From Symbiodinium microadriaticum (lineage: Eukaryota > Sar > Dinophyceae > Suessiales > Symbiodiniaceae): a stretch of 64,000 bases of DNA. Shown in pieces: positions 12,076 to 21,547 of this stretch; position 1 is the stretch's first letter; each line of letters starts with the position of its first letter. The position numbers and the translations under genes are program-made. Under the pieces are notes generated by a model, which saw nothing but the letters and a program-made list of their open reading frames with translations, searched no databases and was not told where the DNA came from. Location of the stretch: NCBI GenBank assembly GCA_001939145.1, contig LSRX01001561.1:1-64000 (forward strand). Direction: 5' to 3'.

Positions 12076-13041
12076 CCTGCCTGTCGACGTAGAGGAGGCC
12101 AGACACAGAGACTTAAAATACTGTCAGTCAATGTGAACAGTCTCGGCGGTTTCTTATGGAGTGAAGTTAAAGTCTTCTTGAGTGGAGAGGGACTTCAGTA
12201 CGACTTTGTCTTTCTCCAAGAAACCCATCGCACAGCCTCCAGCACCTTTCAAATTGACCGATGGACAGCCGTTGGCTCGGCCACGAAGAGAGGCGAAGGC
12301 ATTCTCACATTGGTTAACCCAAAATACGACGCCTCCACTGTCCGATAGCAAGAGATCATACCCGGCAGAGTCCTCAGGGTCAAGGTATGCAAGGAAGATG
12401 CGGCGATAGAGACCCTAAACGTGTATCAACATGTCTGGGTTCATACATATGAGCCTAAACAAAACCAGCACCGACGACAACAGCTACTGGACAGATGCAC
12501 AGCTGCAATTCAGGGGATGGCACGTCGTGACACACTCGTATTGGCAGGGGACTTTAATTCTGAGGTGCAGCACACGCCTAGACTCGTCGGGCATAGTCTG
12601 CATAGTTCTGAATACCATAAGGCCCTTGACCCGCATACCCTCACCAGGTTTGTCCAGCAAAATGACTTGGTTGTTCGCAATACCTGGCACATGAAGGACC
12701 CGTGTACCAACTACACCCGCACAGGCAATTCCCAGATTGACTTCGTCATGGTTCGTGTCCTGAGCGCAGACCCACTATCGAAGCAGGTGCTCAAGCAACC
12801 TGCACCCTTTGGAGCTTGGAAGGAGATGACGCACCAAGCGCTCATTGCGAATGTTAGAGTCATCAGACATTTCCACCTCCCCCGACCTGCCAAACAGCTA
12901 AATGCCAACTATGCGGTCAAAGACCTGGACGCAACGACCCACGCATACAGGAGCTCCAGCAACAGATTCAGAGACGACTGCAACACACTGAGATGCCTAC
13001 TGCTGAGATGCTTAACCAAACGCTTGTCCAGGCAGTGGTGA
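12076..13041 (+). pseudogene. EEP (APE-like) endonuclease domain of the retroelement
   Basis: This is the endonuclease that nicks target DNA to prime reverse transcription in LINE elements. Motifs in order: LKILSVNVNSLG (catalytic Asn), FVFLQET (catalytic Glu), LVLAGDFNSE (Asp/Asn pair), NSQIDFVMV (Asp), and EMTHQALI, where the usual Ser-Asp-His is reduced to Thr-His. The reading frame from 11569 continues to 13041 with a single in-frame TAG at 12346-12348; every codon from 12349 to 12421 is open and in phase. The domain is otherwise full length. It overlaps the next frame (RT, from 12993), implying a frameshift near 13000. Confidence 0.8.
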
Positions 13042-14939
13042 AAATTTTCCCTGCACTGTCCCGGGGGAAACAGGGAAGAAGCAAGTCCATGGCGGTGCTC
13101 CGTGCTTTCTTCACTGCATGGAAGGAACAGCGGAGGGTCGGAGGATTTGTTCCGTCTCTGCCCACTCAGGTATATCACATGTGGCAACGCCGAAAAGACC
13201 TCCTTAAGAGTAGGCTTTACGATGCCTCGGGAATTATTCGGACATGGAAATGGCTGGTTCTTTACATAAAGGCAGGTCGCCAAAGTAAACAGTACCACAC
13301 TCAGAACCAGCGAGCAGCTACTCTCGGAAACCTGCAACTAGCGGAAAGGGCTGCCCAACAACACAATACTAAACGTCTCTTTGGGATTGTGAAACGCATG
13401 ATTCCCTGGAAACCTAGGCCAAAAATCATGTTTCGGCACCCCGATGGCGCACCCATGTCCCTCTCCGCTCCGGCCACAGCGTGGAAAGCATGCTCCAGAG
13501 TACTGTCCTCAGCGTTAGCCAAGGTTTGTACACAGTTCAGCCAGGTATGTGCAGAGTTGCCAACAGCATGGCGTGACCCACAGCTGTGTTTCTTACCGAA
13601 GCCTAACAAAGCCCCATCCACAGCAGCTGCACTCAGACCCATCGGATTACTCCGGCCCGATGGCAAGGCTCTGGCCGGTCATGTCAAGGACCTGGTCCTT
13701 ACTCAGGCTGGACCTAGTCTAGCCTACACGCCCCAGTATGCATACCTTCCGAACCGTGACACGACGGATGCCCTAGCAAGGATTGACACATGTGTACTTG
13801 CCGTTAAGGAGGGTTTTAAAGCTTTGGGTCGAAACAGATTTATAGTCCGGGATCGAAAAGAGGCTGGCAGCCAGGTGGGCGAGGCAGGGGGATGCCTCCT
13901 GTCGGTAGACCTTAGCCAGGCTTTCGATCGAGTGAACAGAGCAAAACTTGATCGTGCCCTGCTCCAGCACCAAGTTGATGCCAACCTACGCTCGACGATA
14001 ACAGCAATACATGACGAAGCTGCCTATCAAGTGAGCGAAAGATACCATTCCACAAAAATCAAAACCACACAACAAGGTATCCAAGGTTGCAGATTAGCCC
14101 CAGCCTTATGGTCTATCCTGTCATCGCAGGTGCTTTGGGACCTGACACCAGCAGAAGCCACTCCAATGCAGCTCCCGGGGACCCTGTTTGCGGATGAGCA
14201 CTTAGGTCACTGGCAGCTCAAAAACAACCCAAGACATACATCAGATGGAGGCCGCCATCCTTGCCCTATTCAATACACTTGAGTCGTACGGGTTAAAAGT
14301 CAACCCTGAGAAGTCTCACATGATTATTCAGGTTAAGGGAACACAGATGAAAAAAATGGTGAAAAGTCGCACGGTCCTGATAAAAAATCAGCCGCACTGG
14401 CGACTACAAAGTGGAGAACAGCAAACATCTCATCCCTTTAAGCGAGACCATCACCTATCTTGGCACAAAAAATTTCCTTTAAAGAAGGCTCAGACCCTAC
14501 TCTTGAGTATAGGCTGGCCGAGGCCGCGGGCAAAACCTCTTCGCTAAAAAAGAGCATCCGCTCACGCAAGGGCCTATCCAGGTTCCATCGTGTACGGGTA
14601 TGGCGTACCTGTGTTGTCAGCAGTGCAATGTACGGCCTCCTGACTGTACAGTTTAACAGCCACATGATCACCAAACTGAGGGCATGGTTTCATAGGCAAT
14701 TACGTGCAACAGTACAAATGCCTGCGCATTTAACAAAGGTCAGCAATAGTGATCTCCGAGCACAATATGAACTTACAGACCCTATTGCAGTCCCGGAACA
14801 GCGCATTGATCAGAAGATCCAGCAACTTCAGCAGAACCAAGGAGACCCTGCCATCAGGGGACCAGGAGTGCCTGAGTACTGGCATCAACTGAAAGCCCAG
14901 CTTCAACAAGCGGCCAGTACTCCTGCCAGTAATGTCCTA
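12993..14939 (+). pseudogene. LINE-type reverse transcriptase with an Asp-to-Glu change in the active-site box
   Basis: The frame 12993-14282 carries RT motifs LCFLPKPNKAPSTAAALRPI (fingers), LSVDLSQAFDRV (motif A with catalytic Asp), QQGIQGCRLAPALWS (motif B) and LFADEHLGH (motif C). Motif C is normally F/Y-A-D-D; here the second Asp is Glu (GAT GAG near 14192), which should damage catalysis. The chain moves to frame 14245-14547 (LESYGLKVNPEKSHMIIQ) and then to frame 14460-15521 (thumb and connection, for example GLSRFHRVRVWRTCVVSSAM), so two further frameshifts exist. No RNase H domain is evident downstream. The order EEP then RT identifies a non-LTR element. Confidence 0.8.
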
Positions 14940-16333
14940 GTGGAAATACCCACCTCGGAACAGCACGCGTGCCCCACATGCGGCATGTACTACCCCACGA
15001 AGAAGGTTCTACGACAACATCAGGCGCTGAGACATGGCCAGATCCAGGCTGACAAGCTTGACATTGAGTACAAACCAGAACAGCACTCAGTGGCTGGTAT
15101 GCCACAATGCAAGCATTGCTCTATGAAGTTATACAATTGGCAATCACTTAAAGGACACATCATGCAGAATGTCTGCAACTGGTACACACTGCCATCACTT
15201 GGTGTAGCAGGGAACACTACGCACACAAACACACAGGAGGCACATGCCCACACAAAGGCTCAAGCCTGCCCGCCGTCAGGTCATCCTGATCCTGCCAAAC
15301 CCAAGCCAGACTCTTCGGAGGAGCGGCCCTCCGCATCCGAAGAAGAAGCATCGAAGCCTCTGCTACAGCAATCAGCAGTTTCCCAACAACTCCATACACA
15401 TGAAGGCATCATCGCACAGACCGACCTACACAGAAATTACCTGAAGCAGCACTGTGGCTTCTGTCAACGATGGATTGCCGAGTCGGGCATGATCAAGACT
15501 CAACATCCTGCGAATACATAAGGATCTAGCCCCCTCTATCAACGCTGCGTTACACACTGCATGCACCAAGTTCAAGTACCTGCTAACGAGAGATCAACAG
15601 TGTAGATGGTGTGACAAGATGGTACATGGAGTGGACAGGCATTGCTCACAATGTCCGGTCCTCTTTCAACTCATCCTGGCTCAGGTGTGGCGACAAGCGG
15701 ACTCCGTGACGCCGGCTGTGCAACTGCCTGCCACCTGGCCTGTGCCTCAGCCTCAGTTGCAAAACAGTATTGCACAGTGCCTTGTGAGCCCGGATACATC
15801 ATCAGACTATCCACTCCTAAAACAAATGGCAATTGTTGCCAAATCACACTGCCTACAGTGTGGAGAGCTGATGCAGGACATGCAGGCATGGAGGCGACAT
15901 GCCAAGGCCAATCATAAGGAGCAAAATAAGCTGCTGGATGCCATAGGGACTTCGGTCACTTTGATGTCTGCCCACTTCTCCAGACCATGCCCGTGGTGTG
16001 ACGTTCATTTTCAAAAGTCAGCCAAAGAGCATAGGAAGAAGTGCCTCCCACTACTCCAACTCAGTCTACGCCATGACTGGACAGCAAGTGCCGCTGGAGC
16101 CAGAACAGCAGTTGGCTCAGGTCTGGGGTCTCAGCTCCCCTCTGGCGGTGACGCCAACACCACTGCGCCAGGGGAATGCAACCCGATCACGACAGAGCCA
16201 GGGACAGCCAAACAAGTTCAGGAAGGGGCAGGGCAAGGGCAAGCCGACTCAGAGCAAGAGGGGAAGAGAGCAAGACGAAGAGGCGGCCGACGAAGAGATG
16301 TGGCCAGACCTCGTGGATAAACTTCGCTTGTAA
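14940..16333 (+). pseudogene. Zinc-finger region of the element polyprotein
   Basis: The RT frame continues into Cys/His clusters: CPTCGMYYPTKKVLRQHQ followed by ALRH (from 14970), CKHCSMKLYNWQSLKGH (from 15108) and CGFCQRWIAESGMIKTQH (near 15454-15507). After the stop at 15519 a frame starting near 15525 adds CRWCDKMVHGVDRHCSQC, CLQCGELMQDMQAWRRH and CPWCDVHFQKSAKEH. The region closes with a basic Lys/Gln/Arg-rich tail in frame 15998-16333. Such fingers in LINE proteins usually bind nucleic acid. A palindrome at 15697 lies in the linker between fingers. At least two frameshifts are present. Confidence 0.7.
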
Positions 16334-16689
16334 GCGATGAGCGGGCTCCGCCTCGTCAGCAAGATCCTGGTGACATGGCCTTGGGTGCTAAGCCTGCTAA
16401 GCGGTCTCCGCCTCACCCACAAATCAAAGTTCCAGAAGATGCCAAACAACAGAGCATCTCGCAGTTCTTTAAGGGCCAGACTGTAATCAGTGACCGACAA
16501 AATGCTGCTTGCCCGAATTCTCCTCAACTCCCAAAGCATGCAGAGACTCATCATCCTCCCATACAGGTCACTGAACAGCAGTCTCCAACTATAGGGGAGC
16601 ATCCAAAGGGTGCGATGGACGGCATACTTGGGAACTTGCGGTCTCCGCCTCCCACGGGGGCAAGACAGCGAGGTCAGAAAGCAGCAGAT

Positions 16690-17560
16690 CGGGGAAAAAA
16701 GAATCTGGACACACTACAGTCGTGGCGAGTGCCAGGAGCGATATCTAGTGAGCCAGGTGCCAGGGCTCTCATGCTGCACAACCCTCACAACCTGTGCTAT
16801 GCAAATTCTGTGCTACACATGCTTCATTATGCACGCTCACATGAAGGACAGGTGAGCGGTTTGGGAGCCATGTGTGGAGCCCTTACACAGGCAGCCAGAT
16901 CCAGTAGGGCGACAAACGTTGCCAGAGGAACTGACTGGGCATTCATGTGGCATGGCTGGAGGCAGCCAACCCACCAGCACGATCGATGCGGCAGAGTTTC
17001 TGCAGCATCTTTGCCAAAAAACGGACTGCTCGGCACTCAGAGGGGGCTGGGAGGCTTGGAAGCACAGAGGCGAAATGTACGATATTACTGACGAGCAGTT
17101 CACGTGTCCACACCTCAGACTCCACCTGGAGATGCCTTTTCAAGTACAAGATGCAGTCACAAAGTGGCACCAGCAAGACAGTATTCATGCCTTTACTCGA
17201 CCGCCTGCCACCTTGATCCTACAGGTCAGCCGTTTTCTGCACACAGAGCGGGGCATACGGAAAACCAGACAGAGCTTCCAACTGCAGAAAAAAGTGCACA
17301 TCCCAGTGTTCACTGATCATGCAGGGTCAGTTGAACAAGTTCCGTATATGCTTTGCGGAGGCGTGCTCCATGTGGGCAAAGTAGTCACGGCTGGACACTA
17401 CCAAGCCTTTTACTTTCCAGGCTCTAGCGAGGACATTTGGTCATCCCATCTTGTGCATGATGATGATACTCAGGCAACCTCAGGCACGGCCGCCACTAAA
17501 CAGGCCATCACGACCAACTGCTATCTGCTTGCATACCGGCAACTGCCGAGAGAGTAGTAC
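16690..17560 (+). pseudogene. Ubiquitin-specific protease (peptidase C19) domain at the end of the retroelement
   Basis: USP family boxes are visible. The Cys box reads NPHNLCYANSVLHMLHY, with the nucleophile Cys codon at 16795-16797. IDAAEFLQHL matches the usual QDAxEF motif. ATLILQVSRFLH matches the L-hydrophobic-xRF strand. The His box reads VGKVVTAGHYQAFYF, with the catalytic His codon at 17396-17398, followed by an acidic DDDTQ and the closing strand NCYLLAYRQ. The domain is short (about 285 residues) but complete in order. One frameshift near 16975 separates the Cys-box frame from the rest. Palindromes sit just before (16638) and just after the stop (17575). A de-ubiquitinating domain in a LINE would presumably act on host ubiquitin conjugates; that is inference. 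Confidence 0.72.
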
Positions 17561-17900
17561 CGCTGATGGGGTTAGTGGTCTCCACCCCCTTCGACACAAG
17601 TGCGCGATTTCAGATGGCATCGACTTTTACAGACGGTGTATGAGGTTTCCTCACGCCTTCAATGATGCCTTTTCTTCTGAGTGGCTCTTTAGTCTTTGTA
17701 GAAATCTGTACAGTTTGACTTTAGAAGGTCGCATCCCCGCCATGACACGGTAAACTGTCGGGCTCTTCGGGGCACAGTTCTTACGGCTGCAAGGGCAGTC
17801 CAGCCATGTGGTTGTAGGGCCTTTCGGGGCGCAACAACATGATGCCTCTCACCGGCGAACCCTCAACTGAGGGGTGACAAGGCTCACAACCGCCCGCATG
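17561..17900 (+). other. Probable 3' untranslated region of the composite element
   Basis: No coding frame is seen after the stop. It holds the last palindrome (17575-17585), two related CTTTCGGGG/CTCTTCGGGG blocks about 60 bp apart (near 17762 and 17820), and a perfect 6 bp hairpin CCCTCA-AC-TGAGGG near 17868-17881. Such hairpins could be recognised by the element's own RT. No poly(A) or simple-repeat tail was found, so the end is approximate. Confidence 0.4.
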
Positions 17901-18050
17901 ACAGCTGACTCAGCTGAAGCGATTGCATGAATGCAAAGGACGCCGTGTCTCGGGGCGACGACTCCCGACGGCTGAAGGCTCGACTCGGGTGAGGGCACCC
18001 GCCGATGAGGTTATGCAGGGGCGTGGGTGTGCCGGGCGGGCGCTAATTAA

Positions 18051-18380
18051 GTGCGCACCCAGCGCCGGGTTTTCAGGCGTCTGCGCTACCCCCAAAAAAG
18101 ACCAAAAAAGGGCCGCTGCACCTTCAGTAGGAGTTTTGGTTAACTCGCCGTCAGCTATAAGCGTTTGTTGTGTAGTGCAGTCATGCACGTAGGAACAAAC
18201 GTATGCGGTCGCCCGAAGCATCCCGGCTCGACCGCAGATTTTTCTGCTCGGGACGGGCGCAGATGTGCGCACCCCGGCACCGGGTTTTCGGGCTGTCTGC
18301 GCCAAAAAGGTGCCACTGAGTCTGCACCTTCAGTAGGAGTTTTGGTTAACTCCCCGTCAGTTAAGCGTTTGTTGCAGTGT
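18051..18380 (+). repeat. Tandemly duplicated ~200 bp unit
   Basis: The unit starting GTGCGCACCC at 18051 recurs at 18265 with the same order of blocks: CCGGGTTTT, a C/A-rich stretch, CACCTTCAGTAGGAGTTTTG, GTTAACTC, CCGTCAG and AAGCGTTTGTTG. The spacing is about 210 bp with small indels. Confidence 0.8.
18166..18246 (+). repeat. Dispersed ~80 bp repeat, copy 2
   Basis: Homologous to 4733-4816. Here it lies between the two tandem units, so copy 2 is part of a larger repeat. Copy 1 sits directly upstream of an RT relic. Confidence 0.7.
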
Positions 18381-18423
18381 GCCATTTCCGGACCATTCAG
18401 AAGGCGGGCTGCTTGGTGTACAG

Positions 18424-18590
18424 GATATATATATATATACATACATATACATACATATACATACTATATGTGTATATATATATATATATACATACACCTA
18501 CATATACATACATATATGTATATATACATAAAGTATGTATGTGTGTATGTATGTATGTATGTATGTATGTATGTATGTATGTATGTATCN
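18424..18590. repeat. TA/CATA/GTAT microsatellite ending at an unknown base
   Basis: Alternating AT-rich dinucleotide and tetranucleotide runs end in about a dozen GTAT units, followed by an N at 18590. The copia element begins on the next base. The N and the low-complexity tract together mark an assembly weak point. Confidence 0.95.
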
Positions 18591-21547
18591 TCAAGACATC
18601 GCTGAAGCTGGCCGAGGACCAGCTGGCCAGAGGTGGACATGTGGCTTGGGAGTGGCCGGCAGAGAGCGCAGCGTGGAAGGAGCCAGAAATGAAGGGCTTC
18701 TTGCGGCAGCTGGCCAAACGAAGCCTGATGTGCCCGACTGTTTTCCAAGACAAGGCTGCCGGCAAGCGGTGGCGCATCGTGACCTCAAGCCCCGAGCTTC
18801 GGAAGATGGTGGACCACGCCCAGGCCGAGACCTCGGAGAAGAAGGACCCGGCATCTATGTCCAGGTCCCTGTCGGTGTCTTCGAGGTATCCCCCCAGGCT
18901 GTGCCGTGCAGTTGCTGAGTTTGCCTTGTGGGCTGACCACTGGAGCGGCAAAGCAAGAGAGGCACAGGCTTTTGGACTGAGTGACGAGCCCCTCTTGGAA
19001 TCCAGCCTGGACCCGGCCGACCGCAAGCGGGCCGAAGCTCTGGTGCATCGCCTTCATGTTCGTGCGGGCCACCCCTCTGGCAAAACTCTGGCCAAGGTGC
19101 TGAAGGCACGCGGCGCACATCACGAGGTGATCAAGATAGCGATGGAGCACACATGCCCCGACTGCCAGGAGATGCGCCTTCCCGACCTCGCGCCGAGTGT
19201 CTCTTTACAGCAGAGCGAGGTGCCATGGAAGGTGATCCAGATCGACAATGCCGAGGTCAGGGTCGAGGACGTGGTGACCCACTTTATGGTGATCACAGAC
19301 GAGGCCACGCATTTTGCAGTTGTGGCCAAGTTGTTCGAGAGAAACTTTCAGGACGGCCGCAACGCAACGGCCGAGGAGGCGATCTTGGCTCTGGAGCAGC
19401 ATTGGACTCAAGCCTATGGGTTTCCTGACCGCATTCGTTGTGACCCTGAGGGCTGCTTTCGTTCCAAGCTGCTTGAAGCTTGGGCCTCTGACCTGGGCAT
19501 CGAAGTGACACCGTGCCCTGCTGAAGCCCACCACCAGATAGGCCAGGTGGAGTCTCTTGTGAAGAAGCTGAAGCAGGATGCCATCACCTTGCTTGCGGGG
19601 CACCCTGTTGGTGCTCACCGTGCTCTTCTTCACAGCGCGGCTGCCCACAACACGGTTCATCGAGTACAAGGTTTTAGTCCAGCCCAATGGGCTTTTGGGC
19701 GGGACTTCGGCCCTGGAGGGCGTCTGTTCGAGAGCGACCAAGACCTGCCGGCCGTGCAAAATTCTGTGCTTCAGGGCCACACCTTCCACGACCACATGGA
19801 AGTTAGGAGAGCTGCGGAAGACATTGCCCGCAGGAGCCAGGCGACTTACCAGCTCGGCCGGATGCTCAACATAAAGTCGCGTCGCAAGCTGCAGTTTGTG
19901 CCGGGTGATTTGGTGTACTATCGTCGTGTGCAGCCTCCAGCTGATACACCTGCTCATCCTGGGCTCGGCTTTGCCAAGGTCGGCTTGGGCAGATGGTTTG
20001 GACCAGGCAGGGTGTTGGCAACTGAGACCAGGAGCGACAACCAGAGTTCCGTTCGCAAGCCGGCACAGACTGTGTGGATTGTTGCAAATGGTCGCTTGAA
20101 AAGGTGCAGCCCGGACCAGCTCAGACATGCGTCGGAGCGGGAGGCTGCGATTGCCGAGGCGACCGATGCAGCCACGCCCCCGTGGACCTTTAGCAGTTTG
20201 CTGCAAACGTTGGAGGGTGGTGGCTATGATGTTTTCGATGACTATGTTTTCCCCGAGGACATTGGAGCTCTACCCCCAGTACCTCGTGGTAGATCAAGGG
20301 CAAGATCGAGGACACCAGGCCGGGAGACCGTGCATCGGAATAGTGATGAGGGCGCTGAGAAGCAAGGACGAAGTGCCCAAAATCCAACTCCTCGCACTCC
20401 TGGTGGTCCCCCTGAAAGCTCTGTAGATGGTAGGGCTGGCGGTGAGAAGCGAGAACGAAGTGCCCAAAATCCAGCTCCTCGCACTCCTGGTGGTTCCCCG
20501 ACTCTACCTCCTGTTGACCCTAGTCGTTACCTTGGTGATCCCAGCTATGATCCAACTTTGTTTCGCTTCTTGATGGATCAGCAAGCGGCAGAGAGGGCAG
20601 CCCAGCAGGCGGCAAAGCAGTCGGCGCCACTGGTCAAGAAAGCAAAGGCTCAAGTTGCCAGGCCCAGGCAGTTGTCACCCGTGGTTCCAGCGACACCTGC
20701 GGACAAGAAGCAGGATGGAGCAAGCTCGTCCCAAGGTCCAGTTGGCTTTGTGTCAGAGGGCGAGGCGCTCCTGGATCCCAGCGATGGCCTGCTGTGCACC
20801 ATCGAGCTTCCGATTCCGGAGACCGAGAACCAGTGGAAGCGTCTCCGTCGGGACCCAACAGCATGGATGGCCAAAGGTCTTCGCAAGCAAGAGGTCCGGT
20901 ACGGTCGTTTGGAGCAGAAGGAACGCGATGCCTTTGACATTGCCAAGCAGGCCGAGGTCAATCAGTGGATCCGTGAGTCAGCGGCACGTCGTGTTCAGGG
21001 ACACGTTGCTCAGGACAGACTGATGGCGATGAGATGGGTGCTCACATATAAGGATTCCGGTGCCGCGAAGGCAAGGATAGTTATAGTGGGATACCAGGAC
21101 CCGGACCTGGCCACCCTCGTCAGCAGCAGTCCGACAATGAGCCGCCGCACGCGACAGCTTGTGTACCAGCAGTCGACGCTTCGACACTGGAAGACAATGA
21201 AAGCAGATGTGCGTGCAGCTTTCCTTCAGACCGCGCCAACGCAGATCTCGAGGTGCGTGTTCGCACGCCCTGTGCCGGAATTGGCAAAGGCCATGCAGCT
21301 GCAGGATGGAGAAGTCGTTCAAATAGCGAAAGCCTGTTACGGCTTAGTCAACGCTCCTGCTGAATGGTATCGAGATGTGAACAAGACATTGGTTGGTCTT
21401 GGCATGACGCAACTCAAAACGGAACCCTGTGCATGGCGCTTCGTGAAATGAAACGGCGGGGTGCCAAGGCTCGTTGGGCTCATAGCCGCGCACGTGGACG
21501 ATTTTGTGATTACCGGCGATGAGTCCGATGCCGAGTGGATCAACATC
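18591..21547 (+). pseudogene. pol: Copia pol copy A: integrase and reverse transcriptase
   Basis: The frame runs to TGA at 21449-21451. The integrase zinc region shows LHVRAGHPSGKTLAK then CPDCQEM. The catalytic triad is Asp in VIQIDNAEV (about 19244), Asp in RIRCDPEGCF (19442) and Glu in GQVESLVKK (19550), giving the D-35-E spacing. A Pro/Arg-rich linker (20280-20700) precedes the RT, which starts near RWVLTYKDSGAAKARIVIVG and includes KADVRAAFLQ (motif A) and KACYGLVNAPAEWY (motif B). The frame is open again after the TGA and contains the active-site box HVDDFVITGDE near 21494-21526. It then shifts near 21548 into the RNase H frame. The TGA therefore splits the RT domain itself. Confidence 0.85.

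Larger units (their letters stand above)
6310..17585 (+). repeat. Family of 19 co-varying 11 bp palindromes (GYGG-NYT-CCRY)
   Basis: GTGG/CCAC-armed copies start at 6310, 6405, 6692, 6788, 8264, 10085, 11328 and 17575. GCGG/CCGC-armed copies start at 7238, 7595, 8379, 8579, 9317, 16341, 16401 and 16638. Copies 6439, 7652 and 15697 pair through a G-T wobble. The spacer is ACT, CCT, TCT, GCT or once ATT. Arms change together, and the motif falls in all three frames relative to coding sequence, so selection or copying acts on the nucleic acid. None lies inside the Tpt1, EEP, RT or protease domains; copies flank them. Confidence 0.85.
5950..17900 (+). mobile_element. Large composite LINE-type retroelement with Tpt1 and ubiquitin-protease domains (decayed)
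   Basis: One coding chain on the plus strand reads: disordered N-terminal region (7.4-8.4 kb), Tpt1/KptA-like domain (8.6-9.24 kb), Ser/Thr/Gln-rich linker (9.6-10.6 kb), unknown globular domain (10.7-11.3 kb), EEP endonuclease (12.1-12.9 kb), reverse transcriptase (13.0-14.8 kb), zinc fingers (14.95-16.1 kb) and a C19 ubiquitin-protease domain (16.7-17.56 kb). EEP upstream of RT, with no LTRs or integrase, is the architecture of non-LTR elements. Frames change at least six times and there is an in-frame TAG at 12346, so this copy is inactive. An 11 bp co-varying palindrome occurs 19 times from 6310 to 17585 and nowhere else that I found, which argues that the segment is one unit. Both ends are approximate; no target-site duplication or poly(A) tail is visible. 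Confidence 0.65.

Noticed and set aside
18377..18595. N-terminal part of a long frame running from the microsatellite into copia pol
   Set aside because: The residues before the N are translations of TA/GTAT repeats, and the frame crosses an unknown base. The true coding part begins after 18590.
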